From contig QMIT01000009.1 in assembly GCA_024434115.1 (NCBI GenBank), forward strand, positions 62,001-126,000: a DNA stretch of 64,000 nt, written 5' to 3'. A model generated the notes under the pieces. It made no database searches. It was not told the origin of the DNA and was given only the letters and a program-made list of their open reading frames with translations. Positions within the stretch are counted from its first letter, which is position 1. Each line of letters starts with the position of its first letter. Source of the DNA: Chloroflexota bacterium (lineage in GTDB: Bacteria; Chloroflexota; Anaerolineae; Aggregatilineales; J027). A program made the translations under genes and the position numbers. Below are positions 33,772 through 42,132 of the stretch, one piece after another.

Positions 33772-35802
33772 ATGAGCCAATCATCTACCACACCCCATGC
33801 AGAAGCCGAGCAACCGCGCAAAGTGCAAAGCAACTGGCAGCGCTTTGTCTCGCGGCGGATTTTGACGACCCAACACCCGGCACGGCGCTTGTTACGGGGG
33901 CTATTGATTGGGGGGATTGTCGCTCTAATGGTGAGTGTGGCGGTCTATTACAATCGTTTTCCCGATATTCGAGCGCGGCTAAAGGATGGCCTTTATTCCC
34001 CGGCAGCTACCAGTGGCAATGTAGTGATTATCGCCATTGATAACAAATCGTTGGAGGCATTGGGGCGCTCACCAGCGGACTGGGATCGAGCCGACCATGC
34101 TCGACTAGTAAATTTCTTGGCTCAAGCCGATGCACGGGTCGCCACGTTTGACCTCTTTTTCGATATTGCCGCTCCCGATGATGAAGCATTCAAAACCGCA
34201 ATGGATGAAGCGTGTCGGCCAACACCACTTGGAACCTGTACTGGAATGGAAGTGATTCTGGCGGCGGTGGGGGGACAGCCCGTCAATGAAACGCAGACCT
34301 CCGGAATTAGCACTTTTATCAATGTCGCGCAGCCTGAGGAGTCTTTGCGGAATGCGGCGGGGCGTTTAGGGCATGTGAGTGTACGGCCAGATACTGATGG
34401 CTATTTGCGAGAAGTGCCGTTGATTATTCAAGAGGTCGGGCAACCGCCCATTCCAATTCTCGGATTGGCGAGTTTTCTGAGTTATCAGCGACTGGACGAA
34501 ACCTCGGTACGCTATGAGGATGAAGAACTTCGTTATTATATTGACCCGAATGGCAGACAATATACCGTCATTCGCCAATTGCCCACCGATGACTTTCCAC
34601 GCATGTTAGTCTATTTTTTCGGTCTGCCCTCCCATCCAGACGATGCAGACTCCACTTTTGCCACCTATTCCTATATTGATGTGCTGGACGGCAAAGTTCC
34701 CCCAGAAGCGTTTGCCGACAAAATGGTGTTGATTGGAGTTTTGGATGCGGATACACAGCCTGACCAATTTCCTGTGCCGATCACTTCAGCCGATAACCAG
34801 ATGTACGGGGTGGAAATTCACGCTAATGTCATCGAGACCATCTATCAAGCCGAGCATTCTGAGACCCGCAGCAAGAATTTGAAACTACCCCTCGTACAGC
34901 AATCAGAACGTGAGCAGTATCTGTTTGTGATTGCCTTTGCCATGCTGGGTGGGATACTGTTGTCCTTTGTGCGGTGGTACATTGGCCTGATTGCTGCGCT
35001 TTTCGCCTATGGGGTGTTCTATTTTGTTTATGCTTATGTTGCCCTAATTCAGCGGGGAGTTTTGACGGAGCTTTTCTTTCCGGGGATGGCGCTGGTGTTG
35101 GTGTTTATCGGGACGGTCATCTCCAATTATGTGTTTGAAGAACGCCGCCGTGCCGAGATTAACGACCTATTTAGCCGCTATGTCTCCACCGACATCGCCC
35201 AAAAAATCTTGGAAAGTTATGACCGGGGTGAATTGGAACTCGGTGGCGAGGAGCGCGAAGTCACCGTGATGTTTGCCGACGTGCGCGGCTTCACGACCCT
35301 TTCTGAAGGACTGCCCCCACAGGAAGTGGTCAGGATGCTGAATTTGTTCTTAGAGCGCATGAACGAGATTGTGTTGAAACATGGTGGGGCGATCAATAAA
35401 TATATTGGTGACAATTTGATGGCTTTTTGGAATGCGCCCTATTTCCAAGAGGATCACGCATGGAAGGCAACTCAAGCGGCGTTGGAGATGTTGGAGGCGA
35501 TTCATGATATTAACGCTCAACAGCAGTTTAAATCCCCGGTACAGTTTGGCATCGGCATCAACACCGGGATTGTGGTGGTGGGCAATATTGGATCGCAGCA
35601 GCGGCTGGAATATACCCCGATTGGCGATACGGTCAATGTGGCATCGCGTTTAAGTGGGGTCGCTGAGGGAGGCGCATGTTTGGTGGGGCCGGGGACGTAT
35701 ATTTATCTGGCAGAGCGGTTGCAACCTTCACGTCAGCTTCAGGTACGGCTCAAGGGCAAGGCTCAAGAGTTGGGGGTCTACGAATTTCGACCTCAAGCGT
35801 AA
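33772..35802 (+). CDS. CHASE2-domain class III adenylate/guanylate cyclase
   Basis: The 676-residue receptor has an N-terminal span (about 44-62), a long external CHASE2 sensor (about 65-365: IAIDNKSLEALGRSPADWDRADHA), three spans near 380-460 and a cytoplasmic class III catalytic domain (about 490-670). Metal-binding aspartates are present in VTVMFADVRGFTTLSE and KYIGDNLMAFWN; TPIGDTVNVASRL matches the region that aligns purine and ribose. CHASE2 ligands are mostly unknown. The product should be cAMP (or cGMP) made on an external cue. Confidence 0.92.
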   Translation: MSQSSTTPHAEAEQPRKVQSNWQRFVSRRILTTQHPARRLLRGLLIGGIVALMVSVAVYYNRFPDIRARLKDGLYSPAATSGNVVIIAIDNKSLEALGRSPADWDRADHARLVNFLAQADARVATFDLFFDIAAPDDEAFKTAMDEACRPTPLGTCTGMEVILAAVGGQPVNETQTSGISTFINVAQPEESLRNAAGRLGHVSVRPDTDGYLREVPLIIQEVGQPPIPILGLASFLSYQRLDETSVRYEDEELRYYIDPNGRQYTVIRQLPTDDFPRMLVYFFGLPSHPDDADSTFATYSYIDVLDGKVPPEAFADKMVLIGVLDADTQPDQFPVPITSADNQMYGVEIHANVIETIYQAEHSETRSKNLKLPLVQQSEREQYLFVIAFAMLGGILLSFVRWYIGLIAALFAYGVFYFVYAYVALIQRGVLTELFFPGMALVLVFIGTVISNYVFEERRRAEINDLFSRYVSTDIAQKILESYDRGELELGGEEREVTVMFADVRGFTTLSEGLPPQEVVRMLNLFLERMNEIVLKHGGAINKYIGDNLMAFWNAPYFQEDHAWKATQAALEMLEAIHDINAQQQFKSPVQFGIGINTGIVVVGNIGSQQRLEYTPIGDTVNVASRLSGVAEGGACLVGPGTYIYLAERLQPSRQLQVRLKGKAQELGVYEFRPQA

Positions 35803-35845
35803 ATAAGCTCTGACATAATAGGGTCATTGCACGGAAGTCCTAACT

Positions 35846-36196
35846 TCAAAGGTCGTCGAGTTCGCCTTTGTCCAGTGACATTTGGAAGGCTCGCCCAATG
35901 GTTAGGATTTCTTGAATCCAATAGATGATTTCCATCTGCTCATCATCGGCAGACATCACGGCTTCAAATAAGCTGTCAGGCATGTCTAAGAAGACTTCTG
36001 TACTGAGGCAGGCGATGGCCTGTAAAACGGAATCCCGTGATTCGGGAGGCTCCCCATCCATCAAACCCTCATACCAACGTTCCATGAGGGGGTGGATTTG
36101 TTTGCAGGCGGCACCATCTTCGATTTGCCCTAATTGGTCATTGGCAAATGTTTCAATGTCATCCAGCCATTCGGGTCGTTGATCTTTGTCACTCAT
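35846..36196 (-). CDS. Small acidic protein of unknown function
   Basis: The 116-residue product (MSDKDQRPEWLDDIETFAND...) is acidic, probably all-helical, and lacks signal peptide or spans. I do not recognise a family. The ATG at 36196 has a GGGAGTGG ribosome site; the longer frame from 36280 adds 28 residues of non-conserved appearance. It stands alone, downstream of rsmH with about 130 bp between. Confidence 0.7.
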   Translation of the reverse strand: MSDKDQRPEWLDDIETFANDQLGQIEDGAACKQIHPLMERWYEGLMDGEPPESRDSVLQAIACLSTEVFLDMPDSLFEAVMSADDEQMEIIYWIQEILTIGRAFQMSLDKGELDDL

Positions 36197-36326
36197 CTTA
36201 GCCACTCCCAAAAATGAATTATGGGTAGTATACGTAGAACAAAACTGGAACGCAACTTTGCTCAAACGTTCTATTAACATTTTAAATACCTAAAGACCGA
36301 CTAGCAGGTTCAAATTGAGCGAAACT

Positions 36327-37268
36327 TCAGAGGCGTTCAGCGATACGGAGTTTGGCACTGCGGGCGCGGGGGTTGAGGTCAATTTCTGCGCCGCTGGCTT
36401 CAATCGGTTTGCGATTCACGAGGCGGATAGTGGCTTGATGGTGGCAAGTGCAAATTGGTTGATGGGGTGGGCAGAGGCAGTCGGTAGATTCTTGTCTAAA
36501 GTATTGTTTGACGATGCGATCTTCCAAACTATGGAAGGTCAGAATCGCCAAACGTCCACCCGGTTTTAAGAGATTGAGCGCGATAGGCAAAACGGCCTCT
36601 ACCGCGCCGAGTTCATCGTTAACGGCGATGCGCAGGGCTTGAAAAACGCGGGTGGCGGGATGAATTTTGGGGCGCGGACCATGTGAGCGGTACAAGTTGG
36701 CGATTAAATCGGCGAGTTCGGTGGTAGTGTAAACGGGGCGGGATGCCACAATTTGGCGGGCAATGCGGCGACTGTCGTTTTCTTCACCATATTGAAAGAA
36801 CAAATCGGCCAATTCTTTTTCAGGCAGCGAATTGACCAATTCGGCGGCGGTCATTATGCCGGAGGAGGGGTCGAAGCGCATATCTAACGGCCCCTCCAAG
36901 CGAAAAGCAAAGCCCCGTTCGGCCTGATCAAACTGCATGGAGGATACGCCTAAATCCAGTAAAATGCCGTCTACTTGAGGCGCATCCAACTTTAACCATG
37001 CTGCCACTGCTCGATCCATCTCAACATAACTGGCGTGTACCAACCTAGCCCGATTCCCATATTCGGCGAGACGTTCCCCTGCGATATTAAGGGCATCGGG
37101 GTCGCGGTCAAGGCCGAGCACTTGGTTGTCGGGACGGGTAGATAGCATCGCATGGGTATGGCCCCCTGCGCCCAATGTACCGTCCACAAAATAGGCATTT
37201 TCGCGCTCGGCTACTTGCAGACCCGTCAAGATAGGGTCAACCATAATTGGCTGATGGGGCAGCGCCAT
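36327..37268 (-). CDS. rsmH: 16S rRNA (cytosine1402-N4)-methyltransferase
   Basis: The 313-residue SAM-dependent enzyme methylates C1402 in the decoding centre. Its N-terminus has HQPIMVDPILTGL and the SAM motif VDGTLGAGGHT; later come LDLGVSSMQFDQAERGFAFR, PATRVFQALRIAVNDEL and ILTFHSLEDRIVKQYF, all strongly conserved in RsmH. In most bacteria it lies in the mraZ-dcw cell-wall cluster; here it is followed by an unrelated small gene and preceded six bases upstream by the sugar dehydrogenase gene. Confidence 0.94.
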   Translation of the reverse strand: MALPHQPIMVDPILTGLQVAERENAYFVDGTLGAGGHTHAMLSTRPDNQVLGLDRDPDALNIAGERLAEYGNRARLVHASYVEMDRAVAAWLKLDAPQVDGILLDLGVSSMQFDQAERGFAFRLEGPLDMRFDPSSGIMTAAELVNSLPEKELADLFFQYGEENDSRRIARQIVASRPVYTTTELADLIANLYRSHGPRPKIHPATRVFQALRIAVNDELGAVEAVLPIALNLLKPGGRLAILTFHSLEDRIVKQYFRQESTDCLCPPHQPICTCHHQATIRLVNRKPIEASGAEIDLNPRARSAKLRIAERL

Positions 37269-37274
37269 AGGCTC

Positions 37275-38414
37275 TTAGCTCTTCGCTTCCAATTTGAATA
37301 CCCGTCCAAGATGGTCGGTCACATAAATTTCACCATTGGCGTCTTCGCCAAATGAGCTTATTGGGGAATCGGTGTTCATAAAAACATCCCCTTCCCACTC
37401 GCCATCGATGTTTCTTAACCAAAAGATCGTTCCGGCGCAATAATCCGCATACAAATAGACCCCATCTAGTTCCGGTAATTCCGAACCACGATAGACATAG
37501 CCACCTGTGACCGAACAACCGAGATCATGGCTGTATTCGGCGATGGGTTTGACCGTCCCATCGAGTTCGTTGCCCTCGTAGGAATGACGACCTTCATAAA
37601 TGTTCCAGCCATAATTTTCACCACCCGTGCTGTCGGCAGGCTGGAAGTTGACCTCTTCATATTGATTTTGCCCGACATCGGCAATATAGAGATCACCTGT
37701 GGCGCGATCAAAGCTGAAACGCCAAGGGTTGCGGAGGCCAATGGCCCAAATTTCAGGACGACCTTCCGTGCCATCCGCAAATGGATTATCTGGCGGAATC
37801 GCATAGGGTTCCGTATTAATGTCGAGGCGCAGCATGGTCCCCAACAACGTAAAGGGGTCTTGTCCGTTGTTACTCGGATCACCCGCACTCCCGCCATCTC
37901 CCATACCGATGTAGAGATAACCATCTGGCCCAAACGCCAGCATCCCACCGTTGTGATTGGCAAAAGGCTGTTCGATCCAGATGACCACTTTTTCACTATC
38001 GGGGTCGGCAAGATTGGGGTCATCGGCGCTGACGCTGTAGCGGGCGACGACGGTGCTGCCATCTTGGGCGGTATAGTTGATGAAGAAATAGCCATTTTCG
38101 GCATAGTCGGGATGGAAGGCCAATCCCAACAATCCTTGTTCGTTTCCGCTATCATTAACGATGCCGCTAATGTCCAAAAAGGGTGTTTCCAGCATTGCCC
38201 CCTCTTGGATAATATAAATTTCGCCGGATTGGTCAACCACAAATAAGCGGTCATTATCGCCGGGTGGAGTAGTGACAAACAGGGGGCGAGTTAGCCCTTC
38301 CGTGACGATTGACGTCAAGACATACTCACGATCCGAGGGTGGGTCGGCTTTGGCCTCCGATTTGCAGGCTAACAATATAAACACCAAGACAAAAACCACG
38401 TTGAGCTTTCGCAT
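37275..38414 (-). CDS. PQQ-type glucose/sorbosone dehydrogenase-like lipoprotein
   Basis: The roughly 379-residue protein starts with a lipoprotein signal (VLVFILLACKSEAKADPP; lipid Cys near residue 17). The rest is a six-bladed GSDH propeller: VTTPPGDNDRLFVVDQSGEI, GLLGLAFHPDYAENG, MLAFGPDGYLYIGMGDGG, GLRNPWRFSFD, IADVGQNQYEEVN. These enzymes oxidise sugars with PQQ, though many homologues are of unproven activity. ATG 38414 is used; a TTG two codons earlier lies better spaced from the GGGAGAAGG ribosome site and may be the real start. Confidence 0.88.
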   Translation of the reverse strand: MRKLNVVFVLVFILLACKSEAKADPPSDREYVLTSIVTEGLTRPLFVTTPPGDNDRLFVVDQSGEIYIIQEGAMLETPFLDISGIVNDSGNEQGLLGLAFHPDYAENGYFFINYTAQDGSTVVARYSVSADDPNLADPDSEKVVIWIEQPFANHNGGMLAFGPDGYLYIGMGDGGSAGDPSNNGQDPFTLLGTMLRLDINTEPYAIPPDNPFADGTEGRPEIWAIGLRNPWRFSFDRATGDLYIADVGQNQYEEVNFQPADSTGGENYGWNIYEGRHSYEGNELDGTVKPIAEYSHDLGCSVTGGYVYRGSELPELDGVYLYADYCAGTIFWLRNIDGEWEGDVFMNTDSPISSFGEDANGEIYVTDHLGRVFKLEAKS

Positions 38415-38545
38415 GTTCAATTTTTACCTTCTCCCTTGATGGACGAACTAATTGTAGCGGAACTTTGGTTGGATGTTTATAACCTACCACTTGCCGCTTT
38501 GCTGACAACGACTACACTTGAGAGACAAATGGTGAGGAGTATGGA

Positions 38546-39688
38546 ATGCTGATTAAACGTGCTTTTTTACTGATAATCGTTGGGTTAAGTCTCGTTACAT
38601 TACATCCAGTCCACAGCCAAAGTTCGGCTAGCGCCCCTTTGATTGTTTTGATGGGTGGCGATTTTTGGACATATGCCGATAGCACATGGACGCAGATGAC
38701 CCAGAGTGGCTATCACCAAACGCCGCTGCTTGGGCCGGACGGCACCCAAATTGCCTATCGAACGGTTGCACCCGACGCCATTGCCGCCCTCGAATCTGGG
38801 CAGGGCACTAGCGGTTTTCCGGCCACCGACATCAATCTCTTAAATCTTGCGACGGGGGAGGAACAGTTCATTGCCACCCAACCCGATAATATTTCGTTGG
38901 CGGAAGGGCGCTATATCTTACGTTCCGAGCCGTCTTGGTCGCCGAATGGCACGCAAATCGCGTGGACGGATTTGGCCTATCCCAGCGGCACCGATTCGTT
39001 AGTGGTCTATGATATAGCAAGCGTCACCCCGATTTCATTTCCCCTGACCCTGCCCCAGCGCTACGGAATTCAAGGGGCAGCTGAAATCCGATGGGGAGCA
39101 GCGGGTATTGCGATCTGGGTGACAGGGCTGGATGCTGCTACAGGCGGGATTAGTGAAATGTTCTCGATTTATACTCCCGATGGACAATTGCTCTCGACAT
39201 CACAACTGCCTTTTAGCGACACCAGCGGTTATATCCTTGATTTCTTCTGGATTGAACATCAAGGTAATCAGGATTTAGGGGTGTTGTACAGCAATGGCGA
39301 TTTTTATTTGATTGACCCGCGTTTGAACACGTTTATGCAATATCTGAATCCGCCAACATTTTTTGCCAGCGGGACGGCAGGAGCGCCTTCCATCAGCCTT
39401 GTGCGTGCGCCGGAAAATCAAATAGGCCTCCCTTTTAGTTTTAGCTATCAGCCGGAAGCCAGTGGTACAGCGGTCAGTATTCCCGAAACACTTTCACCCT
39501 TAACCATCACTATCGCACCTGATGGGACGGCACTTGCGTATATCACTTCAGAGGGGCAGGTGGTCGTGGTGCAAAATGGTAGCCCTCAAACCATTACCTC
39601 CGCTGACCAATTCGCAACGGCCTTGGTTTGGGCGAACAAAAGCTGGACGACTGCCGAAGGCGGCGGTGCAGGTGGCGGTGCTGGTTAA
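38546..39688 (+). CDS. Secreted TolB-like beta-propeller protein
   Basis: The 380-residue protein has a clear signal peptide (cleavage near VHSQ, residue 25), GAGGAG ribosome site and repeated WSPNG.QIAW-type blades (SWSPNGTQIAWTDLAYPSG; LLGPDGTQIAYRTV; IAPDGTALAYITSEG). It ends in a Gly-rich tail (EGGGAGGGAG). It resembles WD40-like/TolB propellers that bind protein partners or carbohydrates; no specific role can be given. Confidence 0.8.
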   Translation: MLIKRAFLLIIVGLSLVTLHPVHSQSSASAPLIVLMGGDFWTYADSTWTQMTQSGYHQTPLLGPDGTQIAYRTVAPDAIAALESGQGTSGFPATDINLLNLATGEEQFIATQPDNISLAEGRYILRSEPSWSPNGTQIAWTDLAYPSGTDSLVVYDIASVTPISFPLTLPQRYGIQGAAEIRWGAAGIAIWVTGLDAATGGISEMFSIYTPDGQLLSTSQLPFSDTSGYILDFFWIEHQGNQDLGVLYSNGDFYLIDPRLNTFMQYLNPPTFFASGTAGAPSISLVRAPENQIGLPFSFSYQPEASGTAVSIPETLSPLTITIAPDGTALAYITSEGQVVVVQNGSPQTITSADQFATALVWANKSWTTAEGGGAGGGAG

Positions 39689-39734
39689 GTGGGAATGCGG
39701 TTGGCTATTTTTACGCGCTTAAAACGGAGAAAAC

Positions 39735-40034
39735 ATGAGCAATACAGAATTGGATTTGGATGCCTTGATCGAAGCGATGCGTGAACATTATGACGCCGAA
39801 GGGCTGCATTGGATGGAAAAACTACTGCATACACATGTGGGTGGGCCAGTGACGGCTTTGTTTACACAGGTCGAAATTATTCAACGTGCGCTTGACCGAA
39901 AACCAGAAATGGTGCCGGGGGAAGTGGCCTCATTAAAGGATAATGTGCGGCTGGCCTCTGACAATATTCGCAAGATTGTGAAAGCGCTGGCAGCGGCCAA
40001 TCGTCCACCCGACGAACCCGCCAATGGGGGCTAA
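39735..40034 (+). CDS. Small helical protein resembling a histidine-kinase DHp domain
   Basis: The 99-residue product contains LLHTHVGGPVTALFTQVEII, followed by a second long helix VASLKDNVRLASDNIRKIVKAL. The pattern H..(x)GP.TAL...(E/I)...  matches the phosphoacceptor helix of HisKA domains (HELRTPLTAL..), and the second helix fits the dimerisation hairpin, but there is no ATPase domain. It could be a stand-alone phosphotransfer or pseudo-DHp protein, which is unproven. GGAG precedes the ATG. Confidence 0.6.
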   Translation: MSNTELDLDALIEAMREHYDAEGLHWMEKLLHTHVGGPVTALFTQVEIIQRALDRKPEMVPGEVASLKDNVRLASDNIRKIVKALAAANRPPDEPANGG

Positions 40035-40117
40035 AACCCCTAGTTTTGAGGACTGATGGTCTATTTGCGAAAGCTCTACAATTGTACGACTTTTAGAAGC
40101 TAGGAAAGGGATTCATC

Positions 40118-40564
40118 ATGAATCAACCCAATCGCACCAAGACCTATATCGCACGCAAAAAAGCCGTGCCGATGATTTCGGAAAAGGTGCAGCAGGAAAT
40201 GACGGTCAATACATTGGAAGGCCCACGTACTGCTTATGTGGGAGATTATCTGATGACGGGAACACGCGGCGAACAGTGGGCGATTGAGCCAGACAAATTT
40301 GAAGCGACTTATGATGTGCTGGGTCAGACTCCTGACGGTAAGTTGCAGGTACAGTCCAAGCCAATCGAACGGGCTATCTTTCAAACGCTTGTCCCGATGG
40401 ATTTCATCATCCGGGGTGAAAATTTTCACGCCGAGGCTGGAGATGTGATTGTAAGTTATGGCCCGGATGATATGGCCCCGGTCAAGCAAGACGTCTTCTA
40501 TGAAACCTACGAAGTGATACGGCCTGCCACATCTGAGGAAGATTTTGGTGTAGCCGCTGTGTGA
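40118..40564 (+). CDS. PGDYG-type protein of unknown function
   Basis: The 148-residue soluble protein contains YVGDYLMTGTRGEQWAIEPDKFEATYDVL, the hallmark of PGDYG proteins, whose function is unknown. The core beta region is repeated loosely near the C-terminus (GDVIVSYGPDDMAPVKQDVFYETYEVI), suggesting an internal duplication. It follows the DHp-like gene by 83 bp with its own AGGAAAGGG ribosome site. Confidence 0.8.
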   Translation: MNQPNRTKTYIARKKAVPMISEKVQQEMTVNTLEGPRTAYVGDYLMTGTRGEQWAIEPDKFEATYDVLGQTPDGKLQVQSKPIERAIFQTLVPMDFIIRGENFHAEAGDVIVSYGPDDMAPVKQDVFYETYEVIRPATSEEDFGVAAV

Positions 40565-40642
40565 TTTGATAGCGGCCCTAAGCCCGATAACCCCAACCTA
40601 AGCCGCTAACCCAAACGCGGTAGTATTTCCTTTTGCCCAAAT

Positions 40643-40722
40643 AACCTTCTCTCCAGTTGACTTGCACGCTACAATTCCCCGTCACCAATAACGGAATGGA
40701 CTGGTGTTCTGTAGAGAAGGTT
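40643..40722 (+). promoter_or_regulatory. 80-nt inverted-repeat leader of hisS (candidate RNA element)
   Basis: AACCTTCTCT (40643-40652) and AGAGAAGGTT (40713-40722) form a perfect 10-bp stem. Directly inside, CCAGT (40653-40657) pairs with ACTGG (40700-40704), leaving an 8-nt 3' bulge; at the top ATTC..CGT (40674-40682, CC bulge) pairs with ACGGAAT (40691-40697) around loop CACCAATA. The stem ends at the ribosome site (AAGG, 40723-40726) before hisS. It lacks T-box hallmarks. A small palindromic mobile element is the alternative. Confidence 0.55.
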
Positions 40723-40735
40723 AAGGTGAATTCGC

Positions 40736-42085
40736 ATGGCTAAATTGACGGCCCGCACTCCCAAAGGAATGCGCGATTTTTTGCCCGCTGACATGATCAA
40801 GCGGCAGTATGTGTTTGGGGTCATCCGCGAGGTATTTGAAAGTTTTGGTTTTGAGCCGATTGACACGCCCGTCTTGGAACTGCGTGAAAATCTGATGAGT
40901 GGGAATTATGGCGAGGACGCTGAGAAGCTGATTTACTATGCCCAACATCCCGGTGCCAAAGAAGAACTCGCCCTGCGTTACGACCTGACCGTACCATTGA
41001 GCCGCTTTTTTGCCGCGCACGAGAATGATCTAAGCCTGCCCTTCCGTCGTTATCATATCGCTCCGGTGTGGCGAGGGGATCGCCCACAAAAAGGGCGCTT
41101 CCGTGAATTTTATCAATGTGATGCCGATATTGTTGGGGTGCGCCACATGGGGGCCGATGCCGAAGTGATGAATGTGGTCTATACCGTACTTAAACGGCTC
41201 GGCTTTGCGGATTTCACCATCAAATACAACAACCGCAAGTTGCTTTTGGGAATCGGGGCGTATTCAGGTGTGCCAGAAAATCGGCTACCTTTTCTCTATC
41301 GCACGATTGATAAGACCGACAAAATTGGCTTGGAAGGTGTGACTGAGGAGCTACGTAAAGAGGGCCTGCCGGAAGAAACTGTTCAGCGCCTGGTCAATTT
41401 GCTGGTGGTTGAAGAAGGGGACGCCTCTAAGCGGTTGGCTTTATTGGGACGGTTGCGCGAAGAAATGGATGGTATAGACATCGCTCAACAAGGTTTGGAA
41501 GAATTGGAGCAGTTGACCCGTGCGGCGGATGCGCTCGGATTAATCGGCAACACGGCGATGGATTTTACGATGGTGCGCGGCTTAGGGTATTATACCGGCC
41601 CGATTTTTGAAACCTTTATCACCAAACCGGAAAATCTGGGGGCGGTGCAGGGGGGTGGCCGCTATGATGAACTGATCGGCCTGTTCCGGGGGCAAAGTTT
41701 GCCGACCACAGGCATCAGCTTTGGCATTGAGCGCATCCTCGAATTAATGGACATCCTGAACCTGTATCCAGCTTCGATTGGTTCGACGGTGGTACAGGCC
41801 CTCGTTACGTTGTTTAGCGAGGATTTACAAACCGACGCCCTCAAGTTGGCGATGGAATTACGTGAGGCGGGGATTCGCACCGAGACGTATATGGATGCCC
41901 GCAAAGGCATTGGCAAACAAATTGGTTATGCCGACTCCAAACGCATCCCGCTTGTGATCATTGCTGGACAGGATGAATTAAGCGCGGGGCAGGTGCGGCT
42001 CAAACGTTTGGCGGATGGACATGAGGAAAGCGTGAACCGTCGGGAATTGGGGAGCGCGGCACATCGCTTGCTCAATTTGGCATAA
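40736..42085 (+). CDS. hisS: Histidyl-tRNA synthetase
   Basis: The 449-residue class II synthetase charges tRNA-His. Motif 2 is in APVWRGDRPQKGRFREFYQCDADIVG; the histidine A and B boxes are in VRGLGYYTGPIFE and GGGRYDELIG; motif 3 is in TGISFGIERILELM. The C-terminal anticodon-binding domain starts near residue 345 (VVQALVTLF). An unusual structured leader precedes it. Confidence 0.95.
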   Translation: MAKLTARTPKGMRDFLPADMIKRQYVFGVIREVFESFGFEPIDTPVLELRENLMSGNYGEDAEKLIYYAQHPGAKEELALRYDLTVPLSRFFAAHENDLSLPFRRYHIAPVWRGDRPQKGRFREFYQCDADIVGVRHMGADAEVMNVVYTVLKRLGFADFTIKYNNRKLLLGIGAYSGVPENRLPFLYRTIDKTDKIGLEGVTEELRKEGLPEETVQRLVNLLVVEEGDASKRLALLGRLREEMDGIDIAQQGLEELEQLTRAADALGLIGNTAMDFTMVRGLGYYTGPIFETFITKPENLGAVQGGGRYDELIGLFRGQSLPTTGISFGIERILELMDILNLYPASIGSTVVQALVTLFSEDLQTDALKLAMELREAGIRTETYMDARKGIGKQIGYADSKRIPLVIIAGQDELSAGQVRLKRLADGHEESVNRRELGSAAHRLLNLA

Positions 42086-42132
42086 ACTTGACGTAAAATG
42101 AGAGACGGTGGGATTATCATTGGAGGCCGATC

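Noticed and set aside
37527-38246. 239-codon plus-strand frame opposite the sugar dehydrogenase gene
   Set aside because: Antisense of a well-supported GSDH-type propeller; no motif of its own.
40643-40722. tRNA or T-box reading of the hisS leader palindrome
   Set aside because: Stem lengths and missing TPsiC/anticodon features exclude a tRNA, and no AGGGUGG-type T-box sequence is present; kept only as an unclassified palindrome.
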